Shown here one piece after another: positions 45,371 to 54,453 of a DNA stretch of 64,000 bases. Position numbers and translations under genes: made by a program. The notes beneath the pieces are model-generated. The model was given only the letters and a program-made list of their open reading frames with translations. It was not told where the DNA came from and searched no databases. Numbering within the stretch: the first letter of the stretch is position 1; each line of letters begins with the position of its first letter. Source of the DNA: Lachnospiraceae bacterium UBA7143 (lineage in GTDB: Bacteria > Bacillota > Clostridia > Lachnospirales > Lachnospiraceae); the NCBI GenBank assembly GCA_002491905.1, contig DKWV01000025.1:230060-294059 (forward strand). The letters run 5' to 3'.

Positions 45371-46312
45371 ATGGCTTACGAACTGGAAAACAAGCTTGTG
45401 GTGGGCGTTTCGTCCAGAACTTTGTTTGACTTGGCTTTTGAGAACAGAATATTTGAGGAGGAGGGTCTGGAAGCGTACAGCCGTTATCAGGTGGAGCATG
45501 AGGATGAACTGCTCCGTCCCGGTCCAGGGTTCCCTCTGGTACGGGCGCTTTTGAAACTGAATGAGCTGCCGGGCATGGAGGGACGTGTGGAAGTGATTAT
45601 CATGTCCAGAAACAGTCCTGATACTTCCCTCCGGGTTTTCAAGGCCATCGAACATTACGGCCTGCGCATAACGAGGGCGGTGCTGGCCGGAGGCGCTTCC
45701 CTGGCTCCTTATCTCACGGCGTTTAAGACGGATCTTTTTCTGTCGGCCTGGGAGGAGGATGTGCAGCGGGCGATCGACTCGAATATTGCGGCCGGAATCA
45801 TCTGTACGGAAGGAATTTCAACTTACGACTGCGACCACAGGATCAGGCAGATCAGAGTGGCTTTTGACGGCGATGCGGTGCTGTTTTCGGATGAGTCGGA
45901 GAGAATCTTTCAGGAGGAGGGTCTGGAGGCCTTCGAGGAAAACGAGAGGCGGAATGCGGATAACCCTCTGCAGGCGGGCCCCTTCGCAAAATTTTTAAAG
46001 ACGTTGTCCGAATTACAGAAAAATTACCCGGAGGAAGAAAGCCCGATCAGGACCGCGCTTGTCACGACAAGGTGCGCGCCGGCCCACGAGCGCGTCATCC
46101 GCACGCTGCGGGCCTGGGATGTGCGTATCGACGAGGTGTTCTTTCTGGGAGGCATCAGGAAGAAGGATGTGCTGCAGGCTTTCGGTGCGCATATATTTTT
46201 TGACGACCAGTCTGTCCATACGCTGCCGGCCTCCGAAGTGGTGCCCTCCGCCCGGGTTCCCTATAAAAACAGAGAAGCCGTCGGAGAGATCGAGGCGAAG
46301 GACAGCAGTTAA
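45371..46312 (+). CDS. 5'-nucleotidase, cytosolic type (PF06189-like)
   Basis: A 313-residue protein matching the NT5C1-type 5'-nucleotidase family: KLVVGVSSRTLFDLAFENRIF at the start, VEVIIMSRNSPDTSLRVFKAI, the LAGGASLAPYL segment and AFDGDAVLFSDESE with the catalytic D-x-D. It would hydrolyse nucleoside 5'-monophosphates. It ends 14 nt before the SfsA-MutY fusion gene, so the two nucleic-acid-related genes probably share a transcript. Confidence 0.85.
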   Translation: MAYELENKLVVGVSSRTLFDLAFENRIFEEEGLEAYSRYQVEHEDELLRPGPGFPLVRALLKLNELPGMEGRVEVIIMSRNSPDTSLRVFKAIEHYGLRITRAVLAGGASLAPYLTAFKTDLFLSAWEEDVQRAIDSNIAAGIICTEGISTYDCDHRIRQIRVAFDGDAVLFSDESERIFQEEGLEAFEENERRNADNPLQAGPFAKFLKTLSELQKNYPEEESPIRTALVTTRCAPAHERVIRTLRAWDVRIDEVFFLGGIRKKDVLQAFGAHIFFDDQSVHTLPASEVVPSARVPYKNREAVGEIEAKDSS

Positions 46313-46326
46313 AGGAATGGCAGGAT

Positions 46327-48087
46327 ATGAAGTACACAGGGATTGTTTCCGCTGAATTTATAGAGCGGCCGAACCGTTTTGTCGCCTATGTGGAGCTGAT
46401 GGGCGTGCGAACGAAGGTACATGTGAAAAATACAGGCAGATGTCTGGAACTTTTGACGGATCACGCGAAGGTATATCTGGAGAAGAGCGGGAAGGAGACG
46501 CGTTCCACCGCATATGATCTCGTTGCAGTGGAGAAGGAGGGCCGTCTGGTCAATATGGACTCCGGCGCGCCGAACAGGGTGGCGGGCGAATGGCTGCGGG
46601 CAGGAGGTCTTTTTAAGGACGTCAGTCTGGTCAGGTCTGAGAAAACTTTCGGCAGCTCCCGGTTTGATTTTTACGTGGAGAGCGCCTCGGGCAGGAAGGC
46701 CTTTATTGAGGTCAAGGGTGTGACGCTGGAGCGGGATCATGTGGCAGCTTTTCCTGATGCCCCTTCCGAGCGGGCGCTCAAGCATGTGGAGGAACTGATC
46801 GAGGCGTGCGCCCAGGGGTATGAAGCGTATCTCCTGTTTGTGGTCCAGATGAAAGGGGCCCGCTATGTGGAGCCGAACTGGGACACGCAGCCGGCTTTTG
46901 GGGATGCGCTTAGGCGGGCAAGGAGAGCGGGAGTGCGGCTTCTCGCATATGACTGTCTGGTGGGAGAGGACAGTCTTGAGATGGACGCCCCGGTGCCGGT
47001 ATGCCTGGACAGCCTGGACAGGATCGCAGAGCCCCTTCTTGCCTGGTATGACAAGGGACGCCGTATCCTGCCCTGGCGGGAGGAGCCGACCCCTTATCAT
47101 GTATGGCTCTCGGAGATTATGCTGCAGCAGACCAGGGTGGAGGCGGTGAAACCTTACTATGACCGCTTTCTGCAGGCGCTTCCCGATATTGGAAGTCTGG
47201 CGGCGGTGGAGGAGGAGAGGCTGTTAAAGCTCTGGGAGGGTCTCGGATATTATAACAGGGCCAGGAATTTGAAGAGGGCGGCGGAGATTCTTGTCTCGGA
47301 ATATGACGGAGAGATGCCGGACGACTTTGAAAGGATAGCTGCCCTTCCGGGGATCGGCAGCTATACGGCAGGCGCGGTCTCCTCCATCGCTTTTGGGAGG
47401 CCGTATCCGGCAGTGGACGGCAATGTGCTGCGTATTCTTTCAAGGCTGAGGGCCGACGACAGGGATATTCTGAATGCGAAGGTGAAAAGGGCTGTGGAGG
47501 AAGAACTGCTTGACGTGATGCCGAAAGACCGTCCCGGCGACTTTAACCAGGCGCTTATGGAGCTTGGCGCGATGGTGTGCATTCCAAACGGCGCGCCCAA
47601 ATGCGGGGAATGCCCGTGGAGGGAGCTTTGCCTTGCGAGGGCGCAGGGACGGATGGGGGAGTTCCCGAAGAAGGCGAAAAAGAAGCCGAGAAGCATTGAG
47701 AAAAAGACGGTTCTGGTGATACAGGACGCGGAGCGTGTGGCGCTTCACAAGAGACCGGGGAAAGGGCTTCTGGCGGGCATGTATGAATTCCCGTCGCTGG
47801 AGGGACACTGTGAGGAGGCGGAGGTGAGCGCCTACCTGAAAGAAATCGGTCTTCTGCCCATCAGAATCCGGAGACTTCCGGCGGCAAAGCATGTGTTTAC
47901 CCACAGGGAATGGCATATGACGGGGTATCTGATCCGGGTGGACGAACTTGCCGTGAAGGAGCCTGGGGAGGAACTGCAGGGATTTGTCTTTGTGGAGCCG
48001 GAACAGACGCGGACAAGTTATCCGATACCTTCTGCCTTTGCGGCTTATGCAGAGTGGGTGGAGATGCGGCACCCGAAAGAAAAATAG
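46327..48087 (+). CDS. SfsA-MutY fusion protein (nuclease-like domain plus A/G adenine glycosylase)
   Basis: A 586-residue fusion in one uninterrupted frame. Residues 1 to about 222 are SfsA: the OB-like start FIERPNRFVAYVEL, CKVHVKNTGR-like VHVKNTGRCLELL, and the PD-(D/E)xK core DFYVES...AFIEVKGVTLE. Residues from about 228 on are MutY: catalytic Glu263 in LSEIMLQQTRVEAV, helix-hairpin-helix LPGIGSYTAGAV, Asp364 in VDGNVLRIL, the iron-sulfur cysteines in CIPNGAPKCGECPWRELC (one residue more in the first interval than in E. coli), and a C-terminal Nudix-like 8-oxoG reader (GKGLLAGMYEFPSLEG). MutY removes adenine opposite 8-oxoguanine. SfsA is a poorly understood DNA-binding nuclease-like protein, so the fusion suggests a repair role. 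Confidence 0.92.
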   Translation: MKYTGIVSAEFIERPNRFVAYVELMGVRTKVHVKNTGRCLELLTDHAKVYLEKSGKETRSTAYDLVAVEKEGRLVNMDSGAPNRVAGEWLRAGGLFKDVSLVRSEKTFGSSRFDFYVESASGRKAFIEVKGVTLERDHVAAFPDAPSERALKHVEELIEACAQGYEAYLLFVVQMKGARYVEPNWDTQPAFGDALRRARRAGVRLLAYDCLVGEDSLEMDAPVPVCLDSLDRIAEPLLAWYDKGRRILPWREEPTPYHVWLSEIMLQQTRVEAVKPYYDRFLQALPDIGSLAAVEEERLLKLWEGLGYYNRARNLKRAAEILVSEYDGEMPDDFERIAALPGIGSYTAGAVSSIAFGRPYPAVDGNVLRILSRLRADDRDILNAKVKRAVEEELLDVMPKDRPGDFNQALMELGAMVCIPNGAPKCGECPWRELCLARAQGRMGEFPKKAKKKPRSIEKKTVLVIQDAERVALHKRPGKGLLAGMYEFPSLEGHCEEAEVSAYLKEIGLLPIRIRRLPAAKHVFTHREWHMTGYLIRVDELAVKEPGEELQGFVFVEPEQTRTSYPIPSAFAAYAEWVEMRHPKEK

Positions 48088-48256
48088 CCGGAATCAGGCA
48101 CTGCGGTGAAGTCAAAAGCCGTGCCGCGGTGAAAAATAAGGAAAATATAAGAATTCTGTAACAAAATGCGGGAACTTATATGCTAAAATAGTCGAAGACG
48201 CGCAGGCCTGGAATGGCCAGCAGGACGAGACTTGAGAAAGGTATGGATATTTTGGA

Positions 48257-49282
48257 ATGAAATTATTATCGGTTGCAATACCCTGTTACAATTCGGAAAA
48301 CTATATGAAAAAGTGCATTGAATCGCTGCTGCCCGGCGGTGAGGATGTGGAGATACTGATTGTGGACGACGGCTCTACGGATGGGACGGGGGAGATCGCG
48401 GATGCTTACGAAAGGCTTTATCCCTCTATCATTAAGGCGATCCACAAGAAGAACGGAGGACATGGGTCTGCCGTAAATGCGGGGCTGGCCTGCGCTTCCG
48501 GCCTATACTATAAGGTTGTGGACAGCGACGACTGGGTGAAGGAGAGTGCGTACCTGAAGATTCTGGAAGTGCTGCGTGACGTCATCGCGGGGGATACCAC
48601 GCTGGATATGCTGATCAGTAACTTTGTTTACGAGAAGGAAGGGGAAAAGAAACATAAGGTGATGAAATACCATCATGCGCTCCCACAGGATAAGATCTTT
48701 GGCTGGAACGAGGTGAAGCATTTCCGCAAAGGGCAGTATATTCTTATGCACTCAGTTATTTTCCGCACGAAACTGCTTCGCGAATGTGGGCTGGAACTGC
48801 CGGAAAATACCTTTTACGTGGATAATATTTTTGTGTTTGAGCCGCTGCCCTTTGTGAAAAACATGTATTATCTCGATGTGAATTTCTACCGCTATTATAT
48901 TGGCAGGGAGGGGCAGTCAGTCAACGAGGAGGTAATGATCAACAGAATTGACCAGCAGATCAGGGTCAATAAGATCATGATAGATTATCTCGTGGATAAG
49001 AGGGCGAAAATCTACGGTAAAGGCAGACTGAAAAAATATATGATTAATTATCTGGAGATTATCACGGTTATTTCGTCTATCATGCTGATACGCTCCGGGA
49101 CGGAGGAAAATCTGGAGAAGAAGGCGGAGCTTTGGAAGTATATCAGGCAAAAGGATATTGGTCTGTATATGAGGCTGCGTTACGGTGTACTCGGCAATTC
49201 CATGAATCTGCCGGGGAAAGGAGGAAGAAAAATTTCTGTGGAAGGGTACAAGATATGTCGGAGATTTTTCAAGTTTAATTAA
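48257..49282 (+). CDS. Glycosyltransferase family 2 protein
   Basis: A 341-residue GT-A glycosyltransferase with the UDP-sugar site motifs SVAIPCYNSENYMKKCIESLL and VDDGSTDGTGEI at the N-terminus and VVDSDDW as the D-x-D metal site near residue 93. A long C-terminal helical part follows without a clear membrane anchor. The acceptor is unknown; envelope or exopolysaccharide synthesis is likely. It is a single-gene unit with a TATGCTAAAAT extended -10-like sequence about 70 nt upstream and a terminator downstream. Confidence 0.9.
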   Translation: MKLLSVAIPCYNSENYMKKCIESLLPGGEDVEILIVDDGSTDGTGEIADAYERLYPSIIKAIHKKNGGHGSAVNAGLACASGLYYKVVDSDDWVKESAYLKILEVLRDVIAGDTTLDMLISNFVYEKEGEKKHKVMKYHHALPQDKIFGWNEVKHFRKGQYILMHSVIFRTKLLRECGLELPENTFYVDNIFVFEPLPFVKNMYYLDVNFYRYYIGREGQSVNEEVMINRIDQQIRVNKIMIDYLVDKRAKIYGKGRLKKYMINYLEIITVISSIMLIRSGTEENLEKKAELWKYIRQKDIGLYMRLRYGVLGNSMNLPGKGGRKISVEGYKICRRFFKFN

Positions 49283-49303
49283 ATTTTTATGCCGAAACGG
49301 AAA

Positions 49304-49346
49304 CAGGGAGAATCCGATATCGGACTCTCCCTGCCTGTCTTTTATA
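49304..49346 (+). terminator. Bidirectional terminator between convergent genes
   Basis: CAGGGAGA at 49304-49311 pairs with TCTCCCTG at 49326-49333, extended by a TCCGATATCGGA palindrome in the loop, followed by CCTGTCTTTTAT. It lies between the glycosyltransferase gene and the opposite-strand PAP2 gene and serves both. Confidence 0.85.
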
Positions 49347-50040
49347 CCAGTGTGCCGGGTTTGCGCTTCCGCTTTTGCTGCAGGCCGTGATAGAAATTGA
49401 TGAGCACATCGGAGCGGTATACGATACCGTACATGACAGCGGCCATGATAAACGCGGTAGTCACGTCAAATACGGAGTGCTGCTTGATGAGCATGGTCGA
49501 TAAAATGATGGATACGCATAAAACCAACGAGCAGATACGGATTCCCTTTTTCTTCTCCAGCCGTGCGCTCTTCATCACTGCAAAATGGCAGCCAAGAGAG
49601 TTGTAAACGTGAATACTGGGCCACAGGTTTGTCGGGGTATCTGTACGATAGAGCGCGGCAACCAGCCTTGTGCACAGGTTATCACGCGGCATAACGGCAG
49701 GACGCAGATCGTGCCCGTTCGGCCAGAGTGTGCTGACGATCAGGAACACGGTCATTCCCGTAAACAGGAAGGTACATGCCCTGAAATAGTCATCCTTATC
49801 CCGAAAGAAGAAGTAAACCACTACCACGGCCACATAGGCGAACCACAACAGATAGGGGATGACAAATACCTCACAGAAGGGGATAAAGTCATCCGGCCTG
49901 AAATGGATCAGCCGGTAATGGCTGGTTACGGTCTTTTCCAGATGGGCAAACCACTGCATATATATGATCCCATAAAGGAGAAGCGGCAGCGCGTGCCTGT
50001 ATTTTTCAAAGATGTTTACAAGTGTTTTTTTTGTTTTCAT
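49342..50040 (-). CDS. PAP2-superfamily membrane phosphatase
   Basis: A 232-residue membrane protein with about six hydrophobic segments. The PAP2 phosphatase signature is visible as PSIHVYNSLG and, in the last motif, STMLIKQHSVFDV, with the two catalytic histidines. Members hydrolyse phosphatidic acid or undecaprenyl pyrophosphate and can also act in inositol phosphorylceramide-like synthesis. Here the first motif K-x6-RP is replaced by a longer segment around PNGHDLRPAVMP. It is divergent from glyA. Confidence 0.87.
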   Translation of the reverse strand: MKTKKTLVNIFEKYRHALPLLLYGIIYMQWFAHLEKTVTSHYRLIHFRPDDFIPFCEVFVIPYLLWFAYVAVVVVYFFFRDKDDYFRACTFLFTGMTVFLIVSTLWPNGHDLRPAVMPRDNLCTRLVAALYRTDTPTNLWPSIHVYNSLGCHFAVMKSARLEKKKGIRICSLVLCVSIILSTMLIKQHSVFDVTTAFIMAAVMYGIVYRSDVLINFYHGLQQKRKRKPGTLV

Positions 50041-50385
50041 ATTCTTACGGTCCTTATGCCTGCCGGTCAGTCCGGCTGATAATTCTGCCCTTTACATGCC
50101 AGCCGGAACCGGGTGCCTGCGTTGTCCGCGCCTGATTGTCTGCTGACATGATACATAATAGCAGATCAGGGTGAAAAGTCAAAATAAGATTTCCATAAAG
50201 TTTTCTTAATTTTTCATAAAAATCTGTCCATTATGCCAAATATTATTCCATGTACACGCGGGTTAGGGAGAGTGTCATAAATTTTGTTTGCAATACATAA
50301 CATAATATCTTATAATATTGTCTTGAAATTGTCTCTATTTATGTGGGTATCAGTGTGGAAACCAGCAGAAAGGCAGGAACGAGGA
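50041..50385 (+). promoter_or_regulatory. Intergenic region with the glyA promoter
   Basis: This 345-nt divergent spacer holds a clear sigma-A promoter: TTGCAA at 50288-50293, 17 nt, then TATAAT at 50311-50316, giving a leader of about 65 nt before glyA. The left part is GC-rich with CCGGTCAGTCCGGC-like short palindromes next to the PAP2 start, and the middle is AT-rich. No riboswitch is recognised. Confidence 0.7.
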
Positions 50386-51624
50386 ATGTATTCATTTGAT
50401 GAGGTAAAGAAGGTAGACCCGGAAATCGCGCAGGCGATTGTTGACGAGCAGAACAGGCAGAATTCCCATATTGAGCTGATTGCTTCCGAAAACTGGGTGA
50501 GTAAGGCGGTTATGGCGGCAATGGGAAGTCCGCTTACAAACAAGTATGCGGAAGGGTATCCCGGGAAGAGATACTACGGCGGCTGCGAGTGCGTGGATGT
50601 GGTGGAGAATCTGGCGAGGGACCGCGCGAAGGAACTCTTCGGCTGCGAGTATGTCAATGTGCAGCCCCATTCCGGCGCACAGGCGAACATGGCAGTCTTT
50701 TTTGCGGTGCTGGAGCCGGGAGATACTTTCATGGGTATGAATCTGGACCACGGCGGACATCTCTCCCACGGTTCACCGGTCAATATGTCGGGCAAGTATT
50801 TTAAGTGTGTGCCTTACGGCGTCAATGATGAAGGATTCCTCGATTACGATAATGTGAGAAAGATTGCACTGGAGTGCAGACCGAAGATGATTGTGGCAGG
50901 CGCTTCCGCTTACGCCAGAACCATTGACTTCAGGAAATTCAGGGAGATTGCCGATGAGGTCGGGGCGGTGCTGATGGTGGATATCGCGCATATCGCCGGA
51001 CTTGTGGCGGCAGGGCTTCATCCGAGCCCGATTCCCTATGCCCATGTAACGACGACCACCACCCATAAGACCCTGCGGGGGCCCCGCGGCGGTATGATTA
51101 TGTCCAGCCAGGAGGTGGCGGATAAATACAACTTTAACAAGGCCATCTTCCCCGGTATTCAGGGCGGTCCCCTGATGCATGTGATTGCGGCGAAGGCGGT
51201 GTGCTTCAAGGAGGCGCTGTCCGATGACTTCAAGGTATACATGAAGAATGTGGCGGATAATGCGCAGGCGCTCTGCAAGGCATTACAGGCGCGTGATATT
51301 AAAATTGTTTCCGGCGGAACGGATAATCACCTGATGCTGGTTGACCTGACGAACTACGATCTGACGGGGAAGGCTGTGGAGAAGCTGCTCGACGAGGCGC
51401 ATATCACGGCCAACAAGAACACGATTCCAAACGACCCGAAATCTCCGTTCGTGACAAGCGGTATCCGTCTGGGCACACCGGCGGTTACATCCCGGGGCTT
51501 AAATACGGCGGATATGGAACAGGTGGCGGAGGCGATCTCCATTGTGATCAAGGAGGGCGAGGCAGGCGTAGGCAAGGCGCAGGCTATTATCAGGACACTG
51601 ACGGACAAGTATCCGCTGATATAG
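50386..51624 (+). CDS. glyA: Serine hydroxymethyltransferase
   Basis: A 412-residue PLP enzyme. It interconverts serine and glycine with tetrahydrofolate. The PLP lysine lies in VTTTTHKTLRGPRGG, and ENWVSKAVMAAMGSPLTNKY, PHSGAQANMAVF and HGSPVNMSGKYF are family landmarks. ATG 50386 lies after GAACGAGGA; an upstream ATG at 50284 adds 34 atypical residues. The enzyme supplies one-carbon units, and together with thrH, hom and lysC it places serine, glycine and aspartate-family metabolism in this part of the window. Confidence 0.96.
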   Translation: MYSFDEVKKVDPEIAQAIVDEQNRQNSHIELIASENWVSKAVMAAMGSPLTNKYAEGYPGKRYYGGCECVDVVENLARDRAKELFGCEYVNVQPHSGAQANMAVFFAVLEPGDTFMGMNLDHGGHLSHGSPVNMSGKYFKCVPYGVNDEGFLDYDNVRKIALECRPKMIVAGASAYARTIDFRKFREIADEVGAVLMVDIAHIAGLVAAGLHPSPIPYAHVTTTTTHKTLRGPRGGMIMSSQEVADKYNFNKAIFPGIQGGPLMHVIAAKAVCFKEALSDDFKVYMKNVADNAQALCKALQARDIKIVSGGTDNHLMLVDLTNYDLTGKAVEKLLDEAHITANKNTIPNDPKSPFVTSGIRLGTPAVTSRGLNTADMEQVAEAISIVIKEGEAGVGKAQAIIRTLTDKYPLI

Positions 51625-51631
51625 CAGAGTG

Positions 51632-51739
51632 AAAAGAACTTCTAAAACTCGACAGCAGAGGCTGTCTTGTTAAGAAGTTTCAGGAGCTGCTTTGCAACTC
51701 CATTTCACCCGGGAGAATGCCTGAGAAACGGCATTCTCC
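51632..51739 (+). repeat. Composite hairpin repeat upstream of hom
   Basis: A second copy of the element seen before argJ. AGAACTTCTAAAACTC opens it; GAACTTCT pairs with AGAAGTTTC around 51672 with an inner GACAGC/GCTGTC hairpin. A GGAGCTGC/GCAACTCC palindrome follows, then GGAGAATGCC at 51712-51721 paired with GGCATTCTCC at 51730-51739 around an 8-nt loop. The stem is identical to that of the argJ copy. It ends 28 nt before the hom ATG and lies 7 nt after the glyA stop. Confidence 0.75.
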
Positions 51740-51766
51740 GCGCAGATTCATACAGGGAGGATAACA

Positions 51767-52972
51767 ATGATTCAAATAGCGGTTTTGGGATACGGCACCG
51801 TGGGCAGCGGTGTCGTGGAAGTGATTGAGACGAATAAGGCTGATATCAATAAAAAGGCGGCGGAGGATCTGGCGGTAAAGTATATTCTGGATCTGCGGGA
51901 TTTTCCGGGGGATCCTTACGAGAGTAAGGTGGTGCACGACTATAACATTATTTTAAATGACCCGGAGGTAAAGATCATCTGCGAGACTATGGGTGGAACG
52001 AAACCGGCTTACGATTTTACAAAGCAGGCGCTGCTTCTGGGGAAGAGCGTGTGCACTTCCAACAAGGAGCTGGTCGCAGCGCATGGCCCGGAACTCATCA
52101 GAACCGCTAAGGAGAATCACTGTAACTATCTCTTTGAGGCGAGCGTGGGCGGCGGTATTCCGATTATCCGTCCGCTGAACTATTCCCTGACGGCGGAGCA
52201 TATCGACGGCATTACAGGAATTTTGAACGGGACGACCAACTATATTCTTACTAAGATGGATAAAGAGGGCGCTGATTTTGAAGATGTCCTGAAGGAGGCT
52301 CAGGAGAAGGGCTATGCGGAGAGAAACCCGGAGGCGGATGTGGAGGGCTATGACGCCTGCCGCAAGATTGCCATCCTCTCTTCCCTGATGTCGGGAAAGA
52401 ATGTGAGTTATGAGGATATCTATACAGAGGGAATTACGAAGATTACTTCGGCGGATTTCAAGTACGCGAAGCAGATGAACAAATCCATCAAGCTGCTTGC
52501 GTTCAGTCGGGATACGGAGGAAGGCTTTTTTGCTATGGTTGCTCCCTTCCTGATTTCAAGGGAACATCCCCTTTACAGTGTAAACGGCGTATTTAACGCA
52601 GTGTATGTGCATGGGAATATGCTGGGCGACTCTATGTATTACGGCCGGGGGGCGGGAAAACTGCCGACGGCCAGCGCGGTGGTCTCAGACGTGGTGGACT
52701 GCGCGAGACATCAGGGCAAGACCATTATGTGCTTCTGGGACGAGGAAAACATAGAGATTGCGGATGTAAAGTGCGCGAGAAGGAAGTTCTTTGTCAGGGT
52801 GCCGGCGGATAAGAGAGAGGCGTCGATGGCGGTCTTCGGCGCTATGGCCGAGGTGAATGTGGGCATAGGCAGGGAATTTGCTTTCATGACACAGGAGATG
52901 ACCGAGAGGGAATTTGACGAAAAGATTGAGAAAATCGGCGGATGTATAAACAGAATCCGAATCATGGCATAG
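51767..52972 (+). CDS. hom: Homoserine dehydrogenase
   Basis: A 401-residue NAD(P)H-dependent enzyme of threonine and methionine synthesis. The Rossmann motif is VLGYGTVGSGVVEVI, followed by SNKELVAAHGPEL, the catalytic-domain GILNGTTNYILTKM and the GAGKLPTASAVVSDVVD segment. The C-terminal region (about residues 345-400) is a short ACT-like domain. AGGGAGG precedes the start. It is followed 14 nt later by an aspartokinase gene, so precursor and branch enzyme are coupled. Confidence 0.95.
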   Translation: MIQIAVLGYGTVGSGVVEVIETNKADINKKAAEDLAVKYILDLRDFPGDPYESKVVHDYNIILNDPEVKIICETMGGTKPAYDFTKQALLLGKSVCTSNKELVAAHGPELIRTAKENHCNYLFEASVGGGIPIIRPLNYSLTAEHIDGITGILNGTTNYILTKMDKEGADFEDVLKEAQEKGYAERNPEADVEGYDACRKIAILSSLMSGKNVSYEDIYTEGITKITSADFKYAKQMNKSIKLLAFSRDTEEGFFAMVAPFLISREHPLYSVNGVFNAVYVHGNMLGDSMYYGRGAGKLPTASAVVSDVVDCARHQGKTIMCFWDEENIEIADVKCARRKFFVRVPADKREASMAVFGAMAEVNVGIGREFAFMTQEMTEREFDEKIEKIGGCINRIRIMA

Positions 52973-52986
52973 CAGGGGGAAAGGAC

Positions 52987-54306
52987 ATGAATAAGGTTGT
53001 TAAGTTTGGCGGAAGTTCTCTGGCGAGCGCGGAACAGTTCAAAAAGGTTGGTGCGATTATCCGCGCGGATAAGGAGCGAAAGTTTGTAGTGCCTTCCGCA
53101 CCCGGAAAAAGATCTTCGGACGACACGAAAGTCACGGATATGCTGTATGCCTGTTACGAGCTGGCGGAGCAGGGTAAGGACTTTACCGCGCAGCTGCAGG
53201 CGATTAAGGACAGATATCAGGAAATTATAGACGGACTGGAGTTAAAGCTTTCTCTGGATAAGGAGTTTAAGAGCATCGAGAAAAACTTTAAGGAGAAGGC
53301 GGGTTCCGATTATGCGGCTTCCCGCGGCGAATATTTAAACGGCATTATCATGGCGCAGTATCTGGGATATGCGTTTGTGGACGCGGCGGATGTGATCCGC
53401 TTTAAGGCAGATGGCGAGCATGACGCGGAGCTGACAAACCAACTCCTGAGGGAGCGTCTGGCAGGCGTGGAGGCAGCTGTGATTCCCGGTTTTTACGGCG
53501 CCTGTGAGGACGGAAAGGTAAAGACTTTTTCCAGAGGAGGTTCCGATATCACGGGATCCATTGTGGCCAGGGCGATTAAGGCGAACGTGTATGAAAACTG
53601 GACGGACGTATCAGGCGTGCTCGTAGCGGATCCCCGGATTATTTTTAAGCCGGTGGGCGTGGAGACGATTACATACAGGGAACTGAGGGAGCTTGCCTAT
53701 ATGGGATTTTCGGTTCTGCATGAGGACGCCATTTTCCCGGTCAGGAGCGAGGGAATTCCGATCAATATCCGCAATACCAATGCGCCGGATGACAATGGTA
53801 CTTGGATTGTGGAGAGCACCTGTCAGAAATCCAAATATGTGATTACCGGTATCGCGGGAAAGAAAGGTTTCTGTGCGGTCAATATAGAAAAGGAAATGAT
53901 GAACTCGGAGATCGGCTTTGGCCGCAAGGTACTGCAGGCTTTTGAGGAAAATGAGATTTCTTTTGAGCATGTGCCTTCCGGCATCGACACCATGACGGTG
54001 TTTGTGCACCAGGACGAGTTTATGCACAAGGAACAGAAGGTAGTTTCCGGCATTCACAGGCTGGCGGATCCGGATTCCATCGACATAGAGGCGGATCTTG
54101 CGCTGATTGCGGTGGTTGGGCGCGGTATGAAGTCCACCAGGGGTACGGCGGGCAGAATCTTTTCCGCGCTGGCCCATGCCAATGTCAATGTCAAGATGAT
54201 CGATCAGGGTTCCAGCGAGCTGAATATTATTATTGGTGTGGCAAACGCAGATTTTGAGACGGCGATTAAGGCGATTTATGATATTTTTGTACTTTCCCAG
54301 ATTTAA
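52987..54306 (+). CDS. lysC: Aspartate kinase
   Basis: A 439-residue monofunctional aspartokinase. KFGGSSLASAEQFKKV is the ATP-binding start; FSRGGSDITGSIVARAI and ENWTDVSGVLVADPR are core motifs. The C-terminal 150 residues hold two ACT domains (MMNSEIGFGRKVLQAFEEN and LIAVVGRGMKSTRGTAGRIF), so feedback inhibition by lysine or threonine is expected. It lacks the homoserine dehydrogenase part of bifunctional enzymes, which is supplied by the upstream hom gene. ATG 52987 follows GGGGGAAAGG. Confidence 0.95.
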   Translation: MNKVVKFGGSSLASAEQFKKVGAIIRADKERKFVVPSAPGKRSSDDTKVTDMLYACYELAEQGKDFTAQLQAIKDRYQEIIDGLELKLSLDKEFKSIEKNFKEKAGSDYAASRGEYLNGIIMAQYLGYAFVDAADVIRFKADGEHDAELTNQLLRERLAGVEAAVIPGFYGACEDGKVKTFSRGGSDITGSIVARAIKANVYENWTDVSGVLVADPRIIFKPVGVETITYRELRELAYMGFSVLHEDAIFPVRSEGIPINIRNTNAPDDNGTWIVESTCQKSKYVITGIAGKKGFCAVNIEKEMMNSEIGFGRKVLQAFEENEISFEHVPSGIDTMTVFVHQDEFMHKEQKVVSGIHRLADPDSIDIEADLALIAVVGRGMKSTRGTAGRIFSALAHANVNVKMIDQGSSELNIIIGVANADFETAIKAIYDIFVLSQI

Positions 54307-54453
54307 TACATTATAAAATATGCAATATTTTGTGCTGTGTTTTGGAAACAGGAGAAAAATTGTTTGTTTTTAAAATAAAATTGTGCTAAAATAGAATTGG
54401 CATTGTGCAAATAGCATAAATAAGTGCGAAAACAAATGACTTTGGAGGGTACA

